A stretch of 40,048 bases of DNA from contig JAFGKY010000047.1 in NCBI GenBank assembly GCA_016928305.1, positions 1 to 40,048 of the forward strand. The letters are read 5' to 3'. The DNA comes from Bacteroidales bacterium (GTDB lineage: Bacteria > Bacteroidota > Bacteroidia > Bacteroidales > UBA10428). Within the stretch, counting starts at the first letter, position 1. Every line of letters begins with the position of its first letter. The notes beneath the pieces were generated by a model. That model had not been told where the DNA came from and ran no database searches. It saw nothing but the letters and a program-made list of their open reading frames with translations. The translations under genes were made by a program, and so were the position numbers. Shown here in pieces: positions 26,973-33,999 of the stretch.

Positions 26973-27791
26973 CATCGAAAATTGTACATTGTACATGGTA
27001 AATCAGAGGTGTGACTGGTTTTTTATTGTTTGTCTGAATATGGATAAACAGGATTTACAGGATTCTGGAATTAAAAAATATCGTTCGTCTATGCTATCAT
27101 TAGTTCGGCCCCATACTCGTTTAGGTTTAATAATCGAGATGGTTCGCGGTTTTCCATCCATGCTGATTCGGGCTTGCAACTATGAGCATTCGAAATCCTG
27201 AAAAATTGAAAGATTAAATAAAAGGAAGTACTAATCGATTACCCCTACATACATACAGGCACACTTTGCCGCTCTGCCTATATAATGAGTCATTGCGAGC
27301 CATGCGACCGGAATGTCTGAAGTAAAACCAGTATGCTGTTACATGGCGTGGCAATCGAATCGAACTGGCAGAACTTTTTTAATGAAAAGTTATAAAAATG
27401 CATGTTTCGAATTCTCATAGGTTATACTGTCAATGTTTCGAAGCGGCCATAAGCAGGTGTACTCCCTTCTGTCGTAATATCGCTTCGCTAAATTCACTTA
27501 CGATCATTGCGAAAGCAAAATAGAATTATATTAGGATATCAGGCATTAAAGGCACCAAAAGTTATTATATGAAGCTGTGCTTGTTCGAACCGATTGCCAC
27601 GTCCGCCGTTATCATTGTTCACAACTGATACATTCCGATCGGCGTCCTCGCAATGACTCTTCAATCGTGCTCTACCGCTGATTGATGGTTGCACTTCCCC
27701 CGCAAATTCGGGTTTAGATTTGCTGAGCCTCCTTCGGTCGGTTGTAACCCGAATTTTCGAAGCAGCACCTTGAACCAGCAAGTGAGGTTGC
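26973..27791. other. 819-bp gene-free region with a decayed repeat element
   Basis: No convincing gene. It begins with a TGTACATTGTACA-like stretch after the phosphatase gene and contains the inverted-repeat-bounded relic 27287-27659 and a second inverted pair (27704-27714 AAATTCGGGTT with 27746-27756). A 70-codon plus-strand frame at 26989-27201 has no recognisable motif and looks fortuitous. Confidence 0.6.
27287..27659. mobile_element. Possible relic of a small repeat element bounded by 29-bp inverted repeats
   Basis: The ends 27287-27315 and 27631-27659 are inverted copies: an exact 13-bp outer part (GAGTCATTGCGAG / CTCGCAATGACTC), then a diverged stretch, then a near-match (CCGGAATG / CATTCCGA). 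The 373-bp unit has no coding potential and includes further ATTGCGA and GGCAATC motifs. It may be a MITE-like element or a structured repeat. Confidence 0.5.
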
Positions 27792-28520
27792 CTATTTATC
27801 CAGTTCATGTTTTAAAACAACCAGTGTCTCCCGTGCCTTCTCCATGGCTGCTTTGTATTGGCCTTGCCGCTGGCTGTTTACCGAGTATAACTCAACGACC
27901 AGGTTCCTGTGCTGCTGCAGTGTATAATAATCCTTTACCGTCAGCTTTTGTTCCAGCATATCAAAGTTCTCCGTAACGGCAGGGAAGAGTTTTTTCCGGT
28001 AAAAGTCAAGATAAAAGTCCTCTAAAAGCTTTATCCCGTTGTAGTCCTCTTCGAGTTCCAGCAGTTTCTCTTTCACCTTCATTTTTTCAATTAACTTGAT
28101 GTCCCCGCTCAATACCATGGCTTTGTATGATATCATACTGGAAGAATAAAACAGGTGGCCGGAAAGCATTCCCTGGAAAAGAGTTGTCAGGGTATCCTGA
28201 AGTGAAGGATCATATTGCTGCAACAGATCAATATGGATTTTTATGCTTTTCTGAAGTATATCGGTATGGGTCATAACCTTCGAAAGGGAGATCGTATCCT
28301 TAACAATCTCATCGCAAAAATTAACATAGTACTGTTTTAATTTCTTATGTTCCTTTCTTTTTTCCGCCAGACCTTCAAAACTCAATGCAAGATAAATACT
28401 GATGACGATCAGAACCAAGTCAATTAGTTTTTCAACGATTTGTTTTCGCAGCGGTGAGTTCTTTGATGCAAGTCTTTTTAACGGGCTGAACGTTTTGAGC
28501 ATTTCCGAAAGTGCCAGCAT
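27792..28520 (-). CDS. DUF6090-like membrane-anchored protein
   Basis: A 242-aa protein with one N-terminal membrane segment (about 31-48, IDLVLIVISIYLALSF) preceded by basic residues and followed by EGLAEKRKEHKKLKQYY. This architecture (short cytosolic start, one helix of the type VLIVISIYLAL, then a long helical domain) matches my memory of DUF6090 proteins of Bacteroidota, whose function is unknown. The remaining 190 residues are mainly helical with coiled-coil character, probably on the outer face of the inner membrane. It lies downstream of the LytTR gene on the same strand but seems to have its own promoter. Confidence 0.6.
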   Translation of the reverse strand: MLALSEMLKTFSPLKRLASKNSPLRKQIVEKLIDLVLIVISIYLALSFEGLAEKRKEHKKLKQYYVNFCDEIVKDTISLSKVMTHTDILQKSIKIHIDLLQQYDPSLQDTLTTLFQGMLSGHLFYSSSMISYKAMVLSGDIKLIEKMKVKEKLLELEEDYNGIKLLEDFYLDFYRKKLFPAVTENFDMLEQKLTVKDYYTLQQHRNLVVELYSVNSQRQGQYKAAMEKARETLVVLKHELDK

Positions 28521-28561
28521 GGGTTAAAGTTTGGGTCATGGATTGTTTCATTTTGCACGAT

Positions 28562-28569
28562 CAAATATA
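28562..28569 (-). promoter_or_regulatory. Possible -7 element (TATATTTG) of the DUF6090-like gene
   Basis: A perfect TAnnTTTG on the minus strand, 41 bp before the start codon. A TTG lies 23 nt further upstream (28595-28593), slightly longer than the usual spacing. Confidence 0.5.
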
Positions 28570-28674
28570 ATCTTTTTGTATTGTTTTATAATCAACAGAC
28601 TGATATTGAATTATAAATCCATATCTTCTCACGCGGTACCCGGTCTATACTGCTTTCACGAATTATATTATGCA

Positions 28675-28710
28675 ACACAAAAAGTCCCCTTTAGGGGTAT
28701 TTAGGGGGCT
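28675..28710 (-). terminator. Intrinsic terminator of the LytTR gene
   Basis: On the minus strand, directly after the stop at 28712, AAGCCCCC...CCCCTAAAGGGG is followed by ACTTTTTG. The core stem CCCCT/AGGGG (28686-28697) is perfect, with a longer alternative pairing GGGGACTT with AAGCCCCC. Similar CCCCTTTAGGGG elements are, from memory, common in Bacteroidota. Confidence 0.65.
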
Positions 28711-28711
28711 T

Positions 28712-29602
28712 CTATTTCTCTTCCCCTTTTGCATAATTCGATAACCTTCGCACGAAAACATCCAGGTAGGTCTTGGATATGGGAACGGTGATGTCAACCG
28801 GTGAATCAAAACCAATTATCAGTCCTTCCTTTTCTTTGCGGATAACCTTTACGTTATCGATATTTACCATAAAGGACCGGTGAGTACGGACAAGTCCTGT
28901 CTCTGGCATTTCCTGTTCAATGCGTTTCAGGGTATTTCGTATCATATACCTGGCCGGTTTCTGACTGGCTACATAATGAATAACAATATAATTATCAGCG
29001 GCTTCAAGGTATAACAAATCCTCCTTTTTGATAGAGAATTTCAGTACTCCTTTTTCATCACGGAAGGAAATCATGGAAATTGATGAACCCGGCTTATTTC
29101 CAGAAATTTCGGCAATATCATGACCGGACCGATTCTCCATTCTTTCCAGGGTTAAATACTTGTCCCTGAATGAAAGATAGAGCCATGATATAACATATGG
29201 TAAAAGAATGATATAGGCCGTAGTTCGCACTGAATTACGAAAGATCACTGGGAAGCCATCGTCGACTTCAAGAAAAAACCATTGTATCAGGGCATAAACG
29301 AGAGCAAGCACCATTATTTCACCTGCAATCCAGGCTGCATAGGCAATATAGCGCAATGATATTCTGCGTGTTATTATATACATCAGCATCCTGCTGATGA
29401 CGATGATCAGCATACCGATAAGAATGACGACGCTTGAGTAAAAAAATAAGTGTAATTCACTGATCTCCATCCATTTATCTACACCGAACGGAGAATAAAT
29501 ATTGATGAATACCAGAGCAAAAACAGCAGTAAACAAAATAAAGCTTACCGTATTCTTTTTATCGGTCAGGTAATCCGGAATTTTTTTTTCCCAGGGTAAC
29601 AT
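28712..29602 (-). CDS. Membrane-bound LytTR-type transcriptional regulator
   Basis: A 296-aa protein with four predicted membrane helices (about 18-36, 51-70, 87-109, 124-144), a short linker, and a C-terminal LytTR DNA-binding domain (about 188-290). The LytTR core is visible as LLYLEAADNYIVIHY, MIRNTLKRIEQEMPETGLVRTHRSFMVNIDNV and PISKTYLDVFVRRL. There is no receiver domain, so it is a one-component regulator: the membrane part would sense a signal or partner and hold the DNA-binding domain at the membrane. Its start faces the divergent hydrolase-like gene across a 136-bp spacer that holds repeated TTTYACCCC motifs, a candidate binding site for itself. Confidence 0.9.
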   Translation of the reverse strand: MLPWEKKIPDYLTDKKNTVSFILFTAVFALVFINIYSPFGVDKWMEISELHLFFYSSVVILIGMLIIVISRMLMYIITRRISLRYIAYAAWIAGEIMVLALVYALIQWFFLEVDDGFPVIFRNSVRTTAYIILLPYVISWLYLSFRDKYLTLERMENRSGHDIAEISGNKPGSSISMISFRDEKGVLKFSIKKEDLLYLEAADNYIVIHYVASQKPARYMIRNTLKRIEQEMPETGLVRTHRSFMVNIDNVKVIRKEKEGLIIGFDSPVDITVPISKTYLDVFVRRLSNYAKGEEK

Positions 29603-29646
29603 AAATGCATAAACAACTCACGAATAAAAATAAGCATTTTTTTTCT

Positions 29647-29707
29647 GGGGTGAAATTATTACTGCCACATAATAAGATTTTTACCCCATATAATTGAATT
29701 TCACCCC
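29647..29707. promoter_or_regulatory. Candidate LytTR operator: three TTTYACCCC motifs
   Basis: TTTTACCCC (29679-29687) and TTTCACCCC (29699-29707) are direct repeats exactly 20 bp apart. An inverted third copy, GGGGTGAAA, is at 29647-29655; the pair 29647-29657/29697-29707 is an 11-bp perfect inverted repeat. LytTR proteins bind two 9-bp direct repeats about two helical turns apart. The site lies in the divergent promoter region. Confidence 0.6.
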
Positions 29708-29738
29708 GAAGACATTCCTTTAGTCCCATGAGTTACCT

Positions 29739-31007
29739 ATGAAACCCTTTAATTACCTGATGTCCGGTGCATGTTGTTATTTTGCAGGCATCAGATCAAC
29801 CGTTATGAAATACATTGAACAATATCAACAGTTGAAGGATCTGTTTGATCTCAGTAAAGATGAGATTCTGATTCCTGAAAGCCGTTTACGGATAATGAAT
29901 TTTGACTATCAGTCGTCTCTTAAGATGCCTGCTGATTATGCCGGATACAAAGAAGACAGTCAGATACCCGAGAATATTCACTTCCGGTATCCGGTTTTTG
30001 TACCCAAAGGAAAGGTACGCTTCACAGAAGCCATAATCTTTTTACACGGTTTAAATGAAAGAACGTGGCATAAGCATTTGACGGGGGCACACGTACTGGC
30101 GGAAAGAACAGGTAAGGCTGTGATAATGTTCCCGTTATCATTTCATATTAACAGGGGACTGGCCGAGTGGTCCGATTCCAGGAAAATGGCCGGATTGCTT
30201 GAAATCCGGAAAAAACTGTATCCCAGGGTAACGGAGGCCTCTATTGTTAACCTTGCGCTAAGTGAGCGCCTGACCCGGTATCCCCAGCGTTTCTTTTTAT
30301 CAGGACTGCAGAGCATTACCGATCTGATAGGATTGCTAAAAAAAATAAAACAAGGTGACCATCCGTTGTTTGAGCCACAGGCAAAAACCGATATTTTTGC
30401 CTATTCAATCAGTTGCATGTTATTGCAATCATTGATGCTCAGCAATGCCAGCAGCATACTCAACCGGTCAAAAATAGTCTTTTTTGCAGGGGGGGCACTT
30501 TTCAGCCACCTGCAGGGTATTTCGAAGTTTATACTGGATAGTGTGGCGTTTGAGGCAATCCGGAAATTTTATGTTGACAGTGTTGAAAAGCAGATCAACT
30601 TTCGCGGTGACAAAGGATTTCAGGACAGCATGATGAAATATAATTTTGGAAAAGCTTTCCGGGCTATTATTTCACCGAATATTCTTAAAAAGGAAAGGGA
30701 GATGAAATTGGCTGGTTTTACAGATAACCTTATGGTAATTGCATTACGTGATGACAGGATCATGCCGGTCGAGGGCATTAAGCAGGCTATCGGCGAAAAG
30801 TTTTTTCGCTCAAAACGATTTAAAATTGTTCATTTTCCTTATTCCTACACGCATGAAAATCCATTTCCTGTTTTATACCCGAAAATTGAAGAGCAGGTAA
30901 AAAAATCATTCATGCGGGTTTATGACCTGGCTGTCGGATTTTATAATGGTGAGAAACAGGTAAATTTTGAATACAGTGACAATGAATACGTTAACAGTGG
31001 ACAGTGA
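29739..31007 (+). CDS. Alpha/beta-hydrolase-like protein (DUF6051-like)
   Basis: A 422-aa protein without a signal peptide if the start is the ATG at 29805 (MKYIEQYQQLKDLF, 400 aa), or with a weakly hydrophobic extension from 29739. Alpha/beta-hydrolase features, numbered from 29739: an oxyanion-type strand FLHGLNE (H103-G104), a nucleophile-elbow position IFAYSISC where Ser223 or Ser225 could act but the flanking glycines of GxSxG are Ala and Ser, an acid loop VIALRDDRIMP, and a late His in YSYTHENPFP. I place it with DUF6051 of Bacteroidota from memory. The substrate is unknown. It is divergent from the LytTR regulator and is its most likely target. Confidence 0.65.
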   Translation: MKPFNYLMSGACCYFAGIRSTVMKYIEQYQQLKDLFDLSKDEILIPESRLRIMNFDYQSSLKMPADYAGYKEDSQIPENIHFRYPVFVPKGKVRFTEAIIFLHGLNERTWHKHLTGAHVLAERTGKAVIMFPLSFHINRGLAEWSDSRKMAGLLEIRKKLYPRVTEASIVNLALSERLTRYPQRFFLSGLQSITDLIGLLKKIKQGDHPLFEPQAKTDIFAYSISCMLLQSLMLSNASSILNRSKIVFFAGGALFSHLQGISKFILDSVAFEAIRKFYVDSVEKQINFRGDKGFQDSMMKYNFGKAFRAIISPNILKKEREMKLAGFTDNLMVIALRDDRIMPVEGIKQAIGEKFFRSKRFKIVHFPYSYTHENPFPVLYPKIEEQVKKSFMRVYDLAVGFYNGEKQVNFEYSDNEYVNSGQ

Positions 31008-31012
31008 AAAAA

Positions 31013-31080
31013 GAAAAGTGAAAAATGAACGGTGAACAGTAAACAGTGAACAGTGAAAAACGAAAAGTGAAAAATGAACG
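31013..31080. repeat. GTGAACAGT/GAAAAGTGAAAAATGAACG intergenic repeats
   Basis: The 19-mer at 31013-31031 is repeated exactly at 31062-31080 (49-bp period), with GTGAACAGT units between and after. Related TTCAC/GTTCAC sequence occurs in the opposite orientation at about 184-270. Confidence 0.85.
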
Positions 31081-31232
31081 ATGAACGGTGAACGATTAGC
31101 GTGAACTTTCGATCGCCCAATTAATAAATCAACAAATCAACCCATATAAATAGCGCTGGCGCAAACTTTCATTTGCGCCAGACTTAAAATTTGTGTGACT
31201 TGGATCGGGAGGTGAAGCGGGGAGCAGGATAG

Positions 31233-31691
31233 TTAACGGATATCTTTTTTGACCTGAATTAATTCCTTACATTTTTCGTACTGTTCGGTTTTTTCAAAGT
31301 GTTCCATTAATTGCATAAAGAAGTCGGGGTTTTCAAAAAACGGATGACGTGGATTATAAGGAATTTTACCGGTGACGGTAAGTTCAAAGACGTATTCGGG
31401 ATCCTGCTTTGGATCAACTTCATCAAGCAATGCCGGATCGTTAAGCAGTTCGGAGTGCTTATACTTGGTTAAAAACTTAATCAGTGTTAACTGCAGATTG
31501 GTGAAGTCATTATTCTCCGTCAGCAGGTTCTTGTTTTCCATATAATATCGCTGGAAGGTAACCTTCTGCTTTGTCGATTCAGGATAGCTGGTAATCTTAC
31601 GAATGACTTCTTCATTCTGGTTGATGATATCAAGGTTATGTTTAACCTGATTCTTCAACAACTCAATCATGTCCTGTAATAACTTTTTCAT
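31233..31691 (-). CDS. Hypothetical protein, helical
   Basis: A 152-aa protein of unknown function. The first 90 residues are helix- and coiled-coil-like (MIELLKNQVKHNLDIINQNEEVIRKI, then YYMENKNLLTENNDFTNLQLTLIKFL). A middle block reads YVFELTVTGKIPYNPRHPFFENPDFF, and the end is a short helical, charged segment (EHFEKTEQYEKCKELIQ) that resembles a single TPR-like helix pair. No signal peptide, membrane segment or catalytic motif is seen. The frame is open to 31781, but a -7-like box at 31719-31726 lies inside that extension and the ATG at 31691 gives a natural start, so I prefer the short form. It faces the etf operon divergently. Confidence 0.7.
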   Translation of the reverse strand: MKKLLQDMIELLKNQVKHNLDIINQNEEVIRKITSYPESTKQKVTFQRYYMENKNLLTENNDFTNLQLTLIKFLTKYKHSELLNDPALLDEVDPKQDPEYVFELTVTGKIPYNPRHPFFENPDFFMQLMEHFEKTEQYEKCKELIQVKKDIR

Positions 31692-31718
31692 TGCAATGGG
31701 TGAAAATGAAATCTTATT

Positions 31719-31726
31719 CAAATGTA
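31719..31726 (-). promoter_or_regulatory. Possible -7 element (TACATTTG)
   Basis: A TAnnTTTG octamer on the minus strand, 27 bp before the preferred start of the hypothetical gene; it argues against the longer reading frame. No -33 match is seen. Confidence 0.45.
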
Positions 31727-31919
31727 AAAGAAATTTTTTTTCGTGAATTTTATTTTTGATAAAACCCTTAAAACTGTTCATAAGTATTATAAAATTGTTG
31801 ATTTGTTGTTCTTGATTCTCCTTACAGAACCTGTTAGCCGCAAATTTCTGTTAACCGGATTCCTGTTGACAAATAATTTCAAATTGTGGAAGATAGTGCA
31901 GTTTATTTTTATTTTATTT

Positions 31920-31927
31920 TATATTTG
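31920..31927 (+). promoter_or_regulatory. Possible -7 element (TATATTTG) of the etf operon
   Basis: A perfect TAnnTTTG octamer about 105 bp before the etfB ATG. No TTTG is found 19-21 nt upstream, so it is a tentative operon promoter. Confidence 0.4.
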
Positions 31928-32032
31928 TACGCCTGAAAATGAAGAAAGGGGTTTGAGATATGCTTTGCATTACATGATATCAGGGCAACAGAGATGCATG
32001 ATCAGGTTCTTTTTAATTTAAATGCATTGACA

Positions 32033-32782
32033 ATGAAAATTTTAGTTTGTATCAGCAATGTGCCTGATACCACTACCAAAGTGAAGTTTGTTGACGATAA
32101 CAAAAAATTTGATGATACCGGAGTACAATGGGTTATCAATCCATGGGATGAATTATCCCTGACCCGTGCCCTTGAGCTGAAGGATGCTTCTGCCGGGGCA
32201 ATAACCTCGGTTACAGTGGCACATGTTGGTTCTGCAGCTGCTGAATCTACTATCCGTAAAGCTCTGGCTATCGGTGCTGATGAAGCCATAAGGGTAAATA
32301 CCGAACCGCTTGACGCTTATTCAGTTTCGGCTTGTCTTGCTGATGTGGTCAAATCTGAGGCATTTGACATTATCATGTGTGGCATTGAATCAAGCGATTT
32401 CAATGGTTCAACCGTTGGCGGTATGCTGGCAGAATTTCTGGGTTATCCTTCTGTTTCTGCTGTTTCGCAATTGAACCTGGAAAACGGGCAACCGGTTATT
32501 ACACGCGAGATCGACGGTGGAAAGGAAATTCTTACTGTTCCTACTCCCTTTGTTGCCATTGTTCAGAAGGGAATAGCAAAAGAACCCCGGATTGCCTCCA
32601 TGCGCGGAATCATGACCGCCCGCACAAAGACAATAAAAATTGCTGAACCCTCACCGGTTACAGCGTTAACACACATTATACAATACGAATTACCCAGAAA
32701 GCGTGAGGCATGCAAGTTAGTGGATCCTGAAAATCCCAGACAACTTATCGAGTTGTTGCAAAACGAAGCCAAGGTCCTTTAA
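32033..32782 (+). CDS. etfB: Electron transfer flavoprotein subunit beta
   Basis: A 249-aa subunit of the soluble Etf heterodimer that takes electrons from acyl-CoA dehydrogenase. The start MKILVCISNVPDTTTKVKF is the normal EtfB opening, so the ATG at 32033 is preferred over the upstream in-frame ATG at 31994. ALAIGADEAIRV, CGIESSDFNGSTVGGMLAEFLGYP (nucleotide-binding loop) and GIAKEPRIASMRGIMTARTK are conserved EtfB blocks. It is the first gene of a likely operon: etfB, etfA, membrane Fe-S protein, CCG protein and acyl-CoA dehydrogenase, all on the plus strand. Whether the complex bifurcates electrons cannot be decided from these motifs. Confidence 0.95.
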   Translation: MKILVCISNVPDTTTKVKFVDDNKKFDDTGVQWVINPWDELSLTRALELKDASAGAITSVTVAHVGSAAAESTIRKALAIGADEAIRVNTEPLDAYSVSACLADVVKSEAFDIIMCGIESSDFNGSTVGGMLAEFLGYPSVSAVSQLNLENGQPVITREIDGGKEILTVPTPFVAIVQKGIAKEPRIASMRGIMTARTKTIKIAEPSPVTALTHIIQYELPRKREACKLVDPENPRQLIELLQNEAKVL

Positions 32783-32833
32783 TAACCTGTTATTTAATTA
32801 TCTTATTCAAAAACAAAACCTTAGAAAAAAATC

Positions 32834-33805
32834 ATGTCAGTACTTGTATATACAGAAAACTGGGACGGAAAGTTTAAAAAGTTGTCCTTTGAACTGGTTA
32901 CTTATGCTGCCAACGTTGCCAGAATGCTTAATACCACAGCCACGGCTCTTTCTATAGGAAACGTTGAAAATAGCGAACTGGAAAAGCTGGGAAAATATGG
33001 CGTGAACAAAATACTGAGCATTGGAAATGATGGCTTGTCGGTACTTGATAATCAGGTGTATACAAATGCAATTGCTGAAACTACACAGCAAACAGGAGCA
33101 ACGGTTCTCATCCTTTCCAATAATAATACAGGGAAAGCGTTGGCCCCGCGATTATCTGTGAAACTGAAAGCAGGCATTGGTTCGGGGGTAAGCCGGTTGC
33201 CACTGAGTTTGAATCCTTTTATAGTATATAAAAGGGCATATTCCGGGAATGCCTTTGCCCACCTGTCCATTGACACAGAAATAAAGATTATTACCCTGGT
33301 TCAGAATTCATTTGAAATAGTTGAAGCACCTGGCGATGTGACCATCGAAAAGGGCCCGGTCACGCTGAATGCAGTAAATGCAAAGACCCAATTGAAAGAG
33401 GTTCAGAAACAAGCCGGAAAGATATTGCTGACAGACGCTGAAATTGTTGTATCTGGTGGCAGGGGCATGAAATCACCTGAAAACTGGGGTCCGCTGGTTG
33501 AGCTTGCCGAATTGCTGGGCGCTGGAACAGCCTGTTCACGTCCGGTTTCGGATGAGGGATGGAGATCTCATGAAGAACATACCGGACAAACCGGAAAAAT
33601 AATTGCTCCAAATCTTTATATGGCCTTTGGGATATCAGGTGCAACCCAACATCTGGCCGGAGTCAGCTCTTCAAAGTATATTGTTGCCATAAATTCTGAT
33701 AAAGATGCACCTATCTTCGAAGCCGCACAGTATGGTATCGTGGGGGATGCATTAAAAGTACTTCCCAAACTGGTTGAGGCAGTTAAAGAAATTAAAGCGA
33801 AATGA
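32834..33805 (+). CDS. etfA: Electron transfer flavoprotein subunit alpha
   Basis: A 323-aa partner of EtfB that carries the transferred FAD. The N-terminal domain is EtfB-like (ILSIGNDGL, VLILSNNNTGKALAPRLSVKLKAG). The C-terminal FAD domain shows VSGGRGMKSPENW, ACSRPVSDEGW, GQTGKIIAPNLYMAFGISGATQHLAG and INSDKDAPIFEAAQYGIVGD, all standard EtfA motifs in order. The gene starts 51 bp after etfB. It ends about 195 bp before the next gene, a gap that contains a heptamer array, so read-through may be modulated there. Confidence 0.96.
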   Translation: MSVLVYTENWDGKFKKLSFELVTYAANVARMLNTTATALSIGNVENSELEKLGKYGVNKILSIGNDGLSVLDNQVYTNAIAETTQQTGATVLILSNNNTGKALAPRLSVKLKAGIGSGVSRLPLSLNPFIVYKRAYSGNAFAHLSIDTEIKIITLVQNSFEIVEAPGDVTIEKGPVTLNAVNAKTQLKEVQKQAGKILLTDAEIVVSGGRGMKSPENWGPLVELAELLGAGTACSRPVSDEGWRSHEEHTGQTGKIIAPNLYMAFGISGATQHLAGVSSSKYIVAINSDKDAPIFEAAQYGIVGDALKVLPKLVEAVKEIKAK

Positions 33806-33901
33806 CTTTTTTGGATGCATTTGACTGCATAGTTGCATATATACATGAATATGTGAGCGTTAAGAATCAAGACAATAGACAAAAGACAAAAGACAAATAA
33901 A

Positions 33902-33976
33902 ACTACTAGCTACTAACTACTAACTACTAACTACTAACTACTAACTACTAACTACTAACTACTAGCTACTAACTAC
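33902..33976. repeat. Heptamer tandem repeat (CTACTAA)n
   Basis: About ten and a half 7-bp units, with a CTACTAG variant near each end, ending 23 bp before the start of the membrane Fe-S gene. The preceding bases (about 33870-33897) hold shorter AGACAAA repeats. Confidence 0.95.
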
Positions 33977-33999
33977 TCATAAAAGCACACCAGCAACTT

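Larger units (their letters stand above)
31692..32032. other. Divergent spacer between the hypothetical gene and etfB
   Basis: It contains one possible -7 box for each side. The 5' part of the plus-strand frame 31743-32021 is AT-rich, without a family pattern, and is probably not a gene. Confidence 0.55.

Noticed and set aside
26989..27201. Small gene after the phosphatase
   Set aside because: No family pattern; it overlaps repeat-like sequence (TGTACATTGTACA, GGATAAACAGGATTTACAGG).
31692..31781. 30-residue N-terminal extension of the hypothetical protein
   Set aside because: A -7-like box lies inside it and the ATG at 31691 is a better start.
31743..32021. Small membrane protein gene before etfB
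   Set aside because: The frame is an AT-rich stretch that also holds the probable etf promoter; no conserved pattern.
33902..33976. CRISPR array
   Set aside because: The units are contiguous heptamers without spacers.
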